Below, one piece after another: positions 9,335 to 20,103 of a stretch of DNA of 39,041 nt (position 1 is its first letter; each line of letters begins with the position of its first letter). The position numbers and the translations under genes were made by a program. Location of the stretch: contig KQ965823.1 in assembly GCA_001574975.1 (NCBI GenBank), positions 153,648 to 192,688 on the forward strand, written 5' to 3'. The notes under the pieces were generated by a model. It had not been told where the DNA came from, did not search any database, and worked only from the letters and a program-made list of their open reading frames with translations. Source of the stretch: Gonapodya prolifera JEL478 (Eukaryota; Monoblepharomycota; Monoblepharidomycetes; Monoblepharidales; Gonapodyaceae).

Positions 9335-9898
9335 ATGTTTGATGAGTTGGAGTTTCTAGCTATGCTGGTTCTCCCCAACCATTCAGCTTGTCGAAATTCC
9401 TGCCGAAATCAGGACTCTTTCCACTACTGCGCAAAAGGAGTGGATTCGGACTCGTCTCGTGGACATTGGAAGCTCCATACTCACGGTACCAAGTGTTACA
9501 AAGGGGTTCGAAGCTCTTGTCTTTGCCGCCAACTTCTACTGACGCCTTACTCCCGACGTGCCTTGACTTGGGTGGCAATTCTTTTCATTTTGCGTGTATT
9601 AGATTCGCGGGCAACCGTCCCCCCGCGTCCCATCTTGAACGATTTTAGCAAAGTAACTCTTGACCTCCCTTCAACGTTCAACGCAGCAGCATCTGCAAAG
9701 GCGCTTTGCAGGAGTTTGTGGGATCTTTACACTGACCTGGAGGTCAAACCCTTCCCTGCATTTGTGGTCGAACAGCAAACTGCAACTTGGGTGCCAGCAC
9801 CGCTCACCAAGGGTCTTACCAGAACCCTACATTATTTGGTGCATCAACATTGCACTAAAAAAGCCGGTTTCCAGGTGAGAGCTTGGGTACAACAGTGA
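9335..9898 (+). CDS. Unsupported 187-codon open frame
   Basis: ATG at 9335 opens 187 codons with a hydrophobic middle (WVAILFILRVL) and an Ala-rich part (NAAASAKALC). Nothing resembles a known family, an overlapping frame on the same strand and one on the other strand are also open, and the region sits in repeat-derived DNA. Listed only because it is the longest frame between 8.6 and 12.8 kb. Confidence 0.15.
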   Translation: MFDELEFLAMLVLPNHSACRNSCRNQDSFHYCAKGVDSDSSRGHWKLHTHGTKCYKGVRSSCLCRQLLLTPYSRRALTWVAILFILRVLDSRATVPPRPILNDFSKVTLDLPSTFNAAASAKALCRSLWDLYTDLEVKPFPAFVVEQQTATWVPAPLTKGLTRTLHYLVHQHCTKKAGFQVRAWVQQ

Positions 9899-10019
9899 CG
9901 GGACGAAAATATTGCACCCTTCATCGGCCATTGCCGCGCCAGCCCCAAAGAAAAAGAAAGAGAGTGGGTCCACCTTCATTAATCAATGCTACGCTACCTT
10001 TTCACTTTTGTATTGTCAG

Positions 10020-12225
10020 TTGACCCCTGAATGAGGGGTTGGTAGCTGTGCTATGTTGGTGTATGTTTGCACCCACTCCTAGTGCACCATATGGTACCTA
10101 AGTGGCAGCATACATACTCAGCAACTGTGTCAATTTCTTTGGTGCATATCTTACCTTGACTATTGTGGCCTCCCTGATTCAGAAATCTGCAGCAACTCTC
10201 TATTTTCTGCAGATGGCCATGCTGAGCATTAGCTGGTGGATTCAAAACACACAGTTTGGCCATATGCAAGGGTGACATTCTACTCATCTACCCTTGTGCT
10301 ATACAGAACTGAAATACTGATTTTGGAGTTGCAGAGTATGGCTGTTGCATGGAGCATGTTTTGTTATGATTGCACTTACAAGTGGGCAAACCTCTAACTC
10401 CATATAATGCATGTGTTGTTTAAACTGGTGACTGTGCACAGGGAAGGAAAAGAGTACCAGATTCATTATCAAAAATTTGATCAGAATTGTTTGGGGCATG
10501 GGAGCCAATTTAGTTAGTTAGCATATATACCTCAATGTGGCAAGCCCATGGTCATTTTTGGTCATCTTCCTTTCTTTTGTGTCACCATAGCTTCAAGTGA
10601 CATCCATTGACATGGTATATATAGTGTGGTGTTAGGTGCTGTGCCACTACTGTGGTCACGAGATTAGATGTGTGCACCTGCAGGACGTGCCCTAAGTTTG
10701 GCATCACGATCCTGCAGGTGAGTTCCATGTATAAACCAACTCATCATGCACTTCTAATGATAAAAGCACAATCCTGCAGTTTACAAGCTCATGCAGCTCA
10801 CCTAGGTTGTGTAGCAGCTGGGGCATAATCAAAATGATGGTGGGATGTTGGAAGACAAGATTAGTAGCTTCATGATGCTTTTGTTTAATGTAGTATGTTT
10901 TCACTGGAGTCTTTTTCCTCCTTTTGGGCTATCTGCAATGGGAGCTGATTTGAAGCAGAAAGAGCTATAAGAACCTCATCAAAGTGTGATCATGTTGTTG
11001 GGGCTCATCCAAACGTATTTTGGAACTGGTGCTGTAATTGGGACGCTTACAGTTTGTGCTGACACACAAGTAATTGTGTGAAATTACTTTTAGAATACAG
11101 CTGTGTGCTGTGCACATCTTGACATCCTCAGAGTCTTCCCTTGCTTCAGTCAAGGCGCTCTGCAGAGTTTTGGGAGTTGCAGGCAAAGACTACTCTGTGT
11201 ACTAGAGCACATTGCTTTTGTGCTGGGTCACAACTAGTGGTCAATTATACAACTCCAGCAGAAAGTCAGTTGAATTGTTTAGTGAACACAGAGAAGGCAC
11301 AAGAAACCAATCTGTTTTGCTACTTGTGGAGTTGGAGTCTGTTGAAGAAACTAGCACAAAGCATATTTCTTGTCTGCAGCTTTCAGACCTTCATGTACCT
11401 TGTGGTTTCCATGGTGTCAGGATGGCAGACTGCCAAATGGCAATGTTGGTCTCTTTTGGCTGCAGTAAGTTTTGGGAAGTTTTACATTGCACACATAACC
11501 ATAATTTGAAGCAGAGGCTGAGGGTTTTAGAATCCAACAATTTCAGTTCACACCCCCTTAGCAATAGGCAGTGCAGTAAATTAAGGAGATCCTTTAACAT
11601 ACCAATGTAGAACTGATGCTCTCCATCCTTTGAAGACTTTGTCTCTTTTTGTGATGTTCCACCCATCATGTGACAGGAGGTGTTGTAACATCAATAAGTA
11701 TTCTTTGGTCCTTCATTGGCAAGTGATCTAGACATTGCTACCAGTGTGGGGTACTGACTCTTGATCTTAAATGGGGGCCGGTTCCTACTGTTCATTGGTC
11801 CTGTTTGCTATTTTGAAACCAGCAATTCTAAGCTTATTCAAACTCTTGACTGTGTTGGCTTAAAGCGTATATGCTTTCACTGTCTCAAATGAGCTGGCAA
11901 GGCCACAGGGCAGTGTTGTAATCCAGTGCTCAGTACTATTGGCAACAAGAGAAGTAGTGCAGTAATGTGAGGCTTTTGTTCAATTTTGGATCAATTGTAA
12001 ATTGTAATGAGACAACTCTCCAGTTATTGTGTGTTTGTTGAAGTTGGATCACAGGTCAGTCACATCAACATGCAGCATGTACTCCCCTCCACCTTGGCTC
12101 TCCTTCTGACTCCCTGGTTGGCTGTCACAGTTGCATTGGAGCTGGTCAGAATTGAAAACATCTGATTTGTGTTGAAATCAATTATCAAGCCCAACTTTAC
12201 TTGAAGTGGCCTTTTGACAATATTG
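10020..12225. other. CpG desert: decayed repeat DNA
   Basis: By eye the 2.2 kb contain fewer than ten CG dinucleotides; most 60-nt lines have none, while TG and CA are abundant. The flanking genes often have five to nine CG per line. No frame over about 130 codons and no family match is present. A segment at 10262-10415 is a CpG-poor copy of 8625-8790. This is the footprint expected for long-term cytosine methylation and deamination of a silenced repeat (or a CpG-directed mutational defence). The element itself is too decayed to name. Confidence 0.8.
10262..10415 (+). repeat. CpG-depleted copy of the dispersed repeat
   Basis: Homologous to 8625-8790, with several CG positions of the other copy replaced by TG or CA (such as TTGTGC for TCGCGC). 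Confidence 0.65.
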
Positions 12226-13048
12226 ACGCTAGATGAGATGGAGCGCCCAGTGTTCTCACAGAACCATGACGCAGCATATTTTATGGGAGACTTTTGCTGC
12301 TTTGCAGTTCGCAGGCAAGTAACGGACTTACCAAGGTCTTTGGTTAATCCAGTAGGCAGCGAGGCACATTGCAGGAAGAGGAATCGAAACGTTAACTCGG
12401 GGCTGAAGTGATGGGCTTGCGGTCGTGTGGTGACGCAAGGTGTTTACGTCGTGCCAAGACAAAACGTGCCGTTTGCACTGGTTTATCCGCCTGGTCATCC
12501 ATCTTTTCACATCGACCCGGCCGCCCGTGTCACACGACTTTATTATCTCGCACTGCAGTCAGTGGACCCGCCAAGATTTGTTATCTGCACGGTTGTGACA
12601 TTATTGCTTTCCAAGGCCAAATTGCCTCGGTGGGTGTACCTTACCTTCCCATCCCACATCCCACAATAATCACAACTCCGCATCACCTTCCCCTTTACCG
12701 CGACTCCATCCCAGACATAACTAACACTCCCTGCACTCTCTGGAAGGGGGAGAAGGCGATCTGAACCCGCTTACGCCACCATCGTGCGCCCCCGGCCGGA
12801 ACAGGGCGTTTCGGACTCGGAGAAAGTAGAAGGACGCGGAACCCACCCGCTGCAGTGGAGAAGAGGCAGAAGAACGCCGGAAACATCGGAGAGCGGTTGG
12901 AGTGTGATGACCGAGCGGACGGGCCCGAGTGTGCGACGTGACGGTGTGTCAGCGGTTTTGTCTGCTCTCGCCCCCGCCACGGACCTGACAACTCACCCCG
13001 CCCTGCACCCCTCACACTCTCAATTTCAACTCCATCACAGCCCCGCAG
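12226..13048. other. Intergenic region upstream of F-box gene A1
   Basis: Normal CpG content returns here. The last 120 nt before the ATG at 13049 are pyrimidine/AC-rich (CACCCCGCC, CTCACACTCTCAATTTC), as in many fungal core promoters. No gene was recognised. Confidence 0.4.
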
Positions 13049-14521
13049 ATGCTTCCCTCGCCCGTATCCCCGTCCTGCCCTCCCCTCTCCCTCTCTCTCC
13101 CCTCCACACACTCCTGGTCCTCACTCCCACCCGAACTCCTGCACCGCATCTTCCGCTTCCTCTCCCCGTCATCCCTCTACGCGACTATTCCGCGCGTATC
13201 CCGCCACTTCCGCGTCCTCGCTCTTGACGCCGTGCTCGGATGCCACGGGGGGCTTGTCGGTGTCGATTGTGAAGTCGCTTTCTCGACCGAAGGCGCCACG
13301 GGAGGGTGCGTCCTGGCCGTCGAGGACCGATTTCGCACCACACGGACTGGCGGGGGGGCTGGGACGGGACCGGGCCTCCCGCTATGGGCCGCGGCATCCG
13401 CCTACGTCCCCCTCCGCCCGGAAACGCTGCTCCTCGGGGGCTGCGACGCGCTAGACACGCACGTGCTGCAAACTCTCGCCTTCGACTGCCCCGCCGTATT
13501 CAAACTGCACCACGCTGGTCGTCTCCGGCTCTGCGTGTCCAAACTCGGAGTCTCGCTGTCGGGCCGCCAACACCGCCCCGAAGACCTGGCCGTCCTGCGC
13601 ACCCTGGCCTCCTACGCGCACACCCACGCCGTCCCCGACATGCACATCGAACTCCTCGAAGGAACTCTCCCGCTGACCCTCCTCCCCCAAACCATCGCCT
13701 TCTCCTCCGTCACCCGCCTCGAAGTAGACGTCCTCGCGCCCATCCTCGACAGCGCCGTCGAAGCCGAGAACCTCGTCGTGCTTCTCGAGCGGTTCCCCTC
13801 GGCCTCGTCGCTGTCGGGGTCGGTGTTCCTCGACGCCTGGGCCGCGGAGTACATTCGGGCCCGGGTGCCCGAGAAGCGCCGCAATGGGGTCACGAGGTTC
13901 GACATCATGATGCTGGACGCGGATACGCCCGAGTTACTTAATGCGGGAGCGCTGTTTCCCAATGTGGAGGCGTTGGGCGAATTGGACTTGGGCGGGGCGA
14001 GTGCGATCGAGCCGTTGTTGAACCTCGATACGGCGCGGACGTTGCCGCTTGCCACGCTACGGACGTTGCATGTGGAAGTGCACGGTGGAACTGACTCCGA
14101 CTCCCCTCCCGCCGCGACGAACGGCGCCGGAGCCGAGGGGGAGGGCCAGCACCCGCTCCTCCCGCACCACATCGCCCCGCTCTCGTCCAACCTGTCCCAA
14201 GCCTCGCCCCACCTTTCCCGTATCATCCTATCCTTCCAAATCCAGCAAAAAATCTCCGACCTCTCACCCCTCACACTCACCTCCGGGGAACGCGCCGCCC
14301 TCTCGATCGCCGACGCCTTCTTCACCTCCCCCCTTCGAGACTGCGAGTTTGTCCTCGACCGCGTGTTTTACGAGGATGGGTTTTACTGTAGGGGAAGGGA
14401 GAGGTTGCGGTTTGGGAGGAATAGGATGAGGTTGGCAAGGCGAGAGGCGGAGCGGTTTGCGGAGGAGGTCAGGCGGGTCGGGAGGGCGAGGGGGGTGAGA
14501 GTGGGGTGGACGGTGGAGTGA
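13049..14521 (+). CDS. F-box protein, type A (A1), intact
   Basis: An intronless frame of 490 codons from ATG 13049 to TGA 14521. Residues about 24-66 read LPPELLHRIFRFLSPSSLYA and continue to VSRHFRVLALD, a canonical F-box (L-P-x-E-[LI]-L-x-x-I, later [VI]-x-[RK]-x-[FW]). The rest is leucine-rich without clear LRR periodicity and includes a disordered Ala/Gly/Pro insert near residues 345-370. The C-terminus is basic and helical (RERLRFGRNRMRLARREAER). F-box proteins bind Skp1 and recruit substrates to SCF (Cul1) ubiquitin ligases; the substrate is unknown. A decayed partial copy lies at 18270-18942. The lack of introns contrasts with the three-exon B-type neighbours, so A and B are distinct families. 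It is very CpG-rich, unlike the DNA before 12.2 kb. Confidence 0.85.
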   Translation: MLPSPVSPSCPPLSLSLPSTHSWSSLPPELLHRIFRFLSPSSLYATIPRVSRHFRVLALDAVLGCHGGLVGVDCEVAFSTEGATGGCVLAVEDRFRTTRTGGGAGTGPGLPLWAAASAYVPLRPETLLLGGCDALDTHVLQTLAFDCPAVFKLHHAGRLRLCVSKLGVSLSGRQHRPEDLAVLRTLASYAHTHAVPDMHIELLEGTLPLTLLPQTIAFSSVTRLEVDVLAPILDSAVEAENLVVLLERFPSASSLSGSVFLDAWAAEYIRARVPEKRRNGVTRFDIMMLDADTPELLNAGALFPNVEALGELDLGGASAIEPLLNLDTARTLPLATLRTLHVEVHGGTDSDSPPAATNGAGAEGEGQHPLLPHHIAPLSSNLSQASPHLSRIILSFQIQQKISDLSPLTLTSGERAALSIADAFFTSPLRDCEFVLDRVFYEDGFYCRGRERLRFGRNRMRLARREAERFAEEVRRVGRARGVRVGWTVE

Positions 14522-14857
14522 GTGAGCGTGTGGCGGTTGGGAGGGCTGGCTTGTCGAGTGCAGAAAGAATGGAATAATGTATTGGATCACTGGTGGCAGA
14601 TTGCGAGATATACGGACTACGCACTTTATAGCACTCTCTGTCGAAAATGCACACGAGTATACCCCGCTATTCTTCCGCTCTAGAAGCCATTTCCTCTAAG
14701 CTCTTGGGCCAACACATGTGGATCGCCCTTTCACAAACACGAAGAAACAATAACGTACGGGTCGCGCTCTTCACGAGCCATCCGCCATCCGCACCCCGTC
14801 TGCTCACTCGTCCTCCCAGGATCCCACAAGACCACCTGGAACCCCAGTCTCTGCCAA

Positions 14858-16238
14858 ATGCTGCCACCTCTCCTTTCGCTCCCCACCGACATCCTCCTAC
14901 ACATCCTGACCCTTCTCGCGACGCGCAAGGGGTTTTTCACGCACGTTCCGCTCGTTTGTCGCGCGTTCAGGAACGTCCAGGAGGCAATCCGCAAAGGTTA
15001 GTCTCCAATTCCGGACAGATGCGACTCCATTCCCTCTCAAAGACTCCCCATCCCTGGATTGAATGCGCATCCGCATCCGCCTACTCCTCTGAAAGCTACC
15101 ACCGCTCACGCCACCGTCCTGATCCGCCCGATCCGCCAATCCATCCTTGTCGAGCATGTCACGATGAGGGAGCTCTTGGCTGTTTCGGGGGCCACTCGGA
15201 CCACCGACGGGAGCGAAGACGGCAATACGGATGTGGAGATATCCCATCTTCGTGAAAAGACGTTGCGCTTGTTTGTGCAGAACGCCGAATTGCACCATGA
15301 CAGATCATGGTCTACTTACGGCATAAAGTGGAGGTGGGCCCTTGTCTCGGAGCACTTCATGCACCTCGATTTCCATACCGTGGTAGATGCTCTCTGGACT
15401 GCGCTACGTGCCACAGCGCCCTTCGCGAAGGTCCGTGTGGCAACGTTGTGTTTAACTGCGGAGTCCCCAGAGAACGTGGTATGGGGAGTCGCGCTGGCCA
15501 ACGAGCTGGAGCCAGAAACGCTGCAGTGGCATTATTTGGCGAATGTTAAGCGTGAGAGTGATTTTGAGTCCCCATTTCAGCTTGAGGTGGGTCTATTTTG
15601 CCCGTCAGTTATTTTCAGTCACTTGGAAAAACGCAAACGCCGAACAGGAGAAAGCCCTCCGAACCCTGAGAACGCCTCACATTCGCACTATTGGAATCCC
15701 CCTCTCGTCATTGTACCTCTTTCCGCGTGCAAGGCACTTCCATTGCAACCCAGTGTTCGCACACACAATCACATTCCGCGATCAACACGGTTGCGTCATT
15801 GTGCACGAAAATCTGGAGACCATCCATTTAGGACCTGTTAAACGGCTGACAGAGGACACTTTGCAGAATTTGATGTGGGCACTAACAGAGGGTGGGTTTC
15901 CAAGATTACGAGCTCTCGAGGTCATTGGGTACTCCAAAACCCTCGACGCGGAGAACTCCGACGCCGATAATACGTCACTGAGCACTGGAATATATGCCAG
16001 CCTCATCCGTCTCTGCGCTGTGTTTCCACACGTGGCTGTCGCAGTCCATCTTTTTCACGATGCGTGGCGTGACTTCATGCAAGAACATCATAACCAGGAT
16101 GCAGGTGGCAGTTTTCAGAGACTCGAGGTCAAGCGTGTGTTGGAGCCTGAGGTGGTGCTGCAGTGTGCTTTGGGTGGTGGCTTTTGCGTGATGGACCGGA
16201 TTCAGTGCAGATGGGATGATGCGTGCGTGGGGTGCTGA
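14858..16238 (+). CDS. F-box protein, type B (B1), intact
   Basis: Three exons, 14858-14996, 15096-15586 and 15648-16238, make 406 residues; introns are 99 and 61 nt. The ATG follows CCAA and begins MLPPLLSLPTDILLHILTLL, a clean F-box, continuing RKGFFTHVPLVCRAFRNVQ. Exon 2 starts with A-T-T-A-x-A-T-V and carries an alpha/beta-looking domain (APFAKVRVATLCLTAE, VVWGVALANELEPE). Exon 3 holds the conserved blocks TLRTPHIRTIGIPLSSLYLF, GGFPRLRALEV and VVLQCALGGGFCVMDR. Beyond the F-box I recognise no domain, so this looks like a lineage-specific SCF adaptor family. Intron positions (phase 1 after the F-box, phase 0 before the third block) are shared by all B copies here, which validates the model. 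It lies 337 bp after A1 on the same strand. Confidence 0.85.
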
Positions 16239-16832
16239 ATCCAAGGCGCGCTTACTGGCATCTTTCATGTTCGCAAGATGCACCTACCCAGTTCTGTCGG
16301 GTGTGAGGACGTGCGTGATTGGCTTTGGGCATAAGTGGGATGGAGGGGCGATGGGCTTTGTGAATACTCATCGAGATGTTTGGATGTGAAACGAAGACGG
16401 ATTAAGGGCTTTGACTGCGCGTTTAGATTATTGGCTGTGTGCGAGGGAACGCTAGAAGGAGTGTTCGTGGACGCGAAATTATTGTGATCAGGAGGAACGA
16501 TGACAGCGAGAAGAGCGATGGACGCTTGGGTATGGATTATAGATCAATGTAGGAGACAGGCAGGAATAGATGAAACAGCGACAGTGCCGAAGGTTGGGGA
16601 TTTATTTATGTAGACCAATGCATGCAATGGCGCTGTCTTACAAAGATACGTCAATACTTATCCGTGATCGGTGGTGATTGGGTATAAATTGTGAGGATAA
16701 ACTACTACGACCCTCGCCCGTTTCATTTGCCCTCCCGGAACTCATTTCACAACTCGGACAAGTCCTCTGATATTACGTCTTGGGGTATTTGGACCGTACG
16801 ATCCCTCGACGATCCGGTGCATCCCCACCAGG
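16239..16832 (+). promoter_or_regulatory. Spacer and likely promoter of F-box copy B2
   Basis: About 590 nt without a gene. A TATA-like TATAAA lies at 16683-16688, about 145 nt before the B2 ATG. No other recognisable element. Confidence 0.3.
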
Positions 16833-18214
16833 ATGCCCTCCTCCCTCCTATCGCTGCCCACCGACATCCTCCTCCACATCCTGACCCCCCTCGCGCCGCA
16901 CAAAGCCTTTTTCACACACATCCCGCTCGTGTGCCGGTCGTTCAGGGACATCCAGGTGACCATCCTCCAAGGTTTGTAACGCATCCCTCAGATCCCTCGA
17001 AGAAGACTGATGGGCCCCGGATTCCATCCACTGGCTCCTCTGAAAGCTACGACGGCCTACGCCACCGTCCAGATCCGCCTGCGCAACTACTCCCACACAA
17101 ACCGGATCACGGTCAGCGAGCTCTTGGATGTCAGGCGGGCAAATCAGTCCACCAGCGCTGACGATGCCGATATTAACCGGAAAGCGGCAATCAACTCCAT
17201 CTCCTCTCTCCGCAAAAAGCTATTTTCCCTGTACACGCCAACGGAGCACGACCTGTGGTCCACCTATACCCTTTGCACATTCCATCTGACCCTTCTGTCG
17301 GAAGAAGTCATGGACGTCCCTCCTCCCGCCGCGGCAGAATCCATTACGTCCGCGCTTCGTGCCGTCGTGCCCTTTGGGAATGTCCGTGTGGGGTCATTGC
17401 GTGTGACTGCGTCTATCCGCGAGCACGTCGTGTGGGGGTCGACATGGCCAAGGAGCTGGAGCCAGGAGCGATGGAGTGGTATTCTGCGACGCTTTTCCCA
17501 AAGAACAGTAGTTTGGAAACAGCCTTGAGGTTTGAGGTGGGTCTTTCTTCAGAGTTCAGTAATTGAAGGCGCGAAGTCTGCCGACGATGCCGGTCCCATT
17601 TATCAACATCGTGATTCCTGAATCTCCTTCCATCCTTGTAGAAAGAAACCCTCCAAACCCTGGAGATACCTCACGTTCGGGGCTTCGGGATCCCTCTCTC
17701 ATCATTATACCTCTTCCCGCACAGCGCGGTACTTCTGGACCAACAAAACCTCCATGGACGCACCGACGTTCCGCAATTCAGATTGTGGGGTCGCTGTGCA
17801 CGAAAATCTGGAGCTTTTGCACTTGGGTCCCGTCCATCAGTTGGGTAGCGACGCAGTGCAGAATTTGATGTGGACAATGGGCGAGGGTGGATTTCCAAGA
17901 CTGCGTGCTGTGGAGGTCGTCTCCTCTATCCCAGGCGCGCTCGCAGAAAACAACCCGGCCACCGCAATACTCGTCGACCTTGTCCACCTCCGCAATGCAT
18001 TCCACACATATCTATTTCCATACGCCTTCATCATACCGGGTGGCGGGAGTTCATGCGAAAGGAACATGAGCAGAACGGAGATGGACAGTTTCAAGGACTA
18101 GAAGTGAAGCGTATTTGGGACTCCAAGGTGGTGCTGGAGTGTACATTGGGCGGAGGGTTTTTTGTGATGGATCGCAAGCCGTGCAGATGGGATGAGGTTT
18201 GTGATGGGTGCTGA
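16833..18214 (+). pseudogene. F-box type B copy (B2) broken by three 1-nt indels
   Basis: Same plan as B1: exon 1 (16833-16971, 139 nt as in B1) encodes SLPTDILLHILTPLAPHKAF; exon 2 starts after CTGAAAG with A-T-T-A-Y-A-T-V; exon 3 ends GGGFFVMDRKPCRWDEVCDG. Compared with B1, three frame breaks occur: a missing G in the run after GTCGTGTG (about 17431), an extra base in the segment after LYLFP (about 17723), and a missing T before CCACACATA (about 18003). Every segment between breaks keeps family similarity in its own frame. Recent loss of function is likely. The G-run break alone could be a sequencing error; three independent breaks make that unlikely for the whole gene. Confidence 0.85.
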
Positions 18215-18269
18215 ACATGGATGCAAATGGATTTTATTGGTGCATTCTCACTGGAATGCACATTTCAGG

Positions 18270-18942
18270 GCATTGTTGACGGGGGCCAAGGCCGTGCAGA
18301 GCACCTTGATGCTGTTCGGCCAGTCCCAGCTCGCCAGTGTCCCTTCAAATAAGTTACAGAGAGTTTGCGCCTGGGTGCCCGAGTGACGCCGCTTTGAGAT
18401 CACTGGACGGGTTGATATCATGGTGCTGGACCAGGACGCGCCGGAGCTACTCAACGTGGCGACCATGTCTCCGAACACAGAATCATTGGGAGTACTCGAC
18501 TTCGACGGGGCGTCAGCAGTTGAATTGCCGCTCGCCACTCGTGCACGCTGCACATGGAAGTGAACAGACCGACTCAGAGTCCCCGCCCCGCGCAACGGCG
18601 ATGGTGACATTCACAACGTAATCACCCATCATACAAACTGTCCCTCACCTCACCACATCTGCACCGGATCATTCTCTGGTCCCAAATCCAGCACAAGGAC
18701 CGTCGACCTATCACCATACACGCAACATCGCCGACACGTTCTTACACCTCCACACTGCACACGTGCCAGTTCGCGCTCGACAGAGTGTTTGACAAGGACA
18801 GATTCTTCTACAAGGGAAGGGAAAGGTTGCAGTTTGGTAGGAATAGGATGCGATTGGCGATGAGGGAGACGGAAAGGTTTGGGGAGGAGGTGCGAAGAGT
18901 CGGAGGGCGAGGGGAGTCAGATTGGGGTGGACGACGGAGTGA
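18270..18942 (+). pseudogene. Decayed 3' half of a type A F-box gene (A2)
   Basis: Nucleotide similarity to A1 (about 13745-14521) is evident through the whole stretch. A1 GCCCGAGAAGCGCCGC appears as GCCCGAGTGACGCCGC, so a Lys codon has become TGA (at about 18384), and the segment matching ATCATGATGCTGGACGCGGA follows. The C-terminal block is well kept (DRVFDKD, then GRERLQFGRNRMRLAMRETE). The F-box half is absent and several frameshifts are present. Similarity continues into the 3' flank (ACTCTGTCGAAA, GAGTATA, CCGCTAT in both), so the duplication was genomic rather than by retrocopy. Confidence 0.85.
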
Positions 18943-19241
18943 GCGCGGGCGGATCGGTGATGGCTTGTCGAGTGGAGGAAGATGGCAGGAATAATGCTTA
19001 TGGCGACGTTGGATCGCGGGTCGCAAATTGCTCGATCAAATTCCACACTCTGTCGAAATCCACATGAGTATATCCCGCTATGATATCACACTTGTAGTCG
19101 CTTTCTTTGCGGTCATCCTCTGCCTAGAAAACTTCATGAAGTTTTGACTACGGTAAGACGCAACTACAGTACTTATTTGAACTTATTTTGCGCTTCAGAT
19201 GGGCTCGTAAGGCACGCATTCCACGATACCCCGGCAAAGTG

Positions 19242-20103
19242 TTACATAGTGGCAGTCGAGAAACGCCGCACTTGTGGGAAGAGATATAGTGCCGATACAG
19301 GTACATTATAGACCCAAATATGTGGTGTTCTGAGGGTTTGGATTGTGTCCTTCTGCATGGATGATGTAGGATGTATAGCAAGATGAATACATATGGTTGA
19401 GTTGGAATACGTCTGGATCATCAAGGAAGAGAGACTCCCTCACCTCAAACTGCAACGCCGACATCAAATCCCTCTGCCCACGCCCTTTCCAGGACCAAAA
19501 CTCGAATATCTTTGGCTGCATCTCCTGCGCCAGTCCGATCGCCCACGCAACTCCCTCGCCTAAGCTTACAGACAAGCTCAACTCCCCTACACGGACATTC
19601 CCAAACGGCACCGTGGCACTCATTGCGGCGACGATGGCACGAGCCGTTTCGATGAGTTGCAGGTCGCCAAAGAGCTCAGATACAGGCAGCACGAGGGGGC
19701 GTAGAGTTTCCACGGGTGTTTTGTTTTGCCAACAGACAGGCGCAAGATTTTGCCGCGAAGTGAGCCGATGACTCGGACCCGACTTTTTATATCGTCAAAG
19801 CTGCAGTCCGTCGATTGCGATCGCTGCACGACAGCGCACAACTCGCTAACCTTGACTAGGTCCGACTCCGGGTTCGAAGGGCGGATCTCGATCCTAATAG
19901 TGGCCGTCGTGGCTGCGTTCGTACGTGACTTGTTTCAATATCGCGGTGGTGGGGTATCAGAATGAAAAACCCAACCTTTGACGATTCCCCGCTGCAGGTC
20001 CCTGAACGATCGACACATGCGTGAAGAAAGTCTTACGCGTGGCGAGGCGTGCCAGGATGTGGAGGAGGACGTCCGGAGGGAGCGAATGGATGGTGGCCGG
20101 CAT
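19242..20103 (-). pseudogene. Inverted, 3'-truncated F-box type B copy (B3)
   Basis: On the minus strand an ATG at 20103 begins the F-box LPPDVLLHILARLATRKTFF. About 11 nt are missing just after FFTH compared with B4, shifting the frame; CRSFRDLQRGIVKG then continues in another frame. A second shift lies near 19700, after HPWKLYAP. Later blocks are clear: TVPFGNVRVGELSLSVSLGE, QRDLMSALQFE, a typical second intron, then TIQTLRTPHIWVYNVPVSAL and YLFPQVRRFS. A stop at 19242 follows and the last third of the gene is missing. The copy closest in sequence appears to be B4. Confidence 0.82.

Noticed and set aside
9660-11190. Similarity of 9694-9730 (AAGGCGCTTTGCAG) to 11152-11180 (AAGGCGCTCTGCAG)
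   Set aside because: Only about 15-30 nt match and I could not extend it; not enough to call a repeat pair.
13306-13941. Long alternative frame inside F-box gene A1
   Set aside because: An Arg/Pro/His-rich shadow frame caused by high GC; the A1 frame has the F-box and continues to the C-terminus.
14647-15255. 202-codon plus frame overlapping the start of B1
   Set aside because: It crosses B1 exon 1, intron 1 and exon 2 in the wrong frame; the B1 splice structure is confirmed by the paralogues.
19860-19885. GGTTCGAA-type motif considered as a tRNA T-loop
   Set aside because: No acceptor stem, D-arm or anticodon arm can be folded around it; it lies within the B3 relic.
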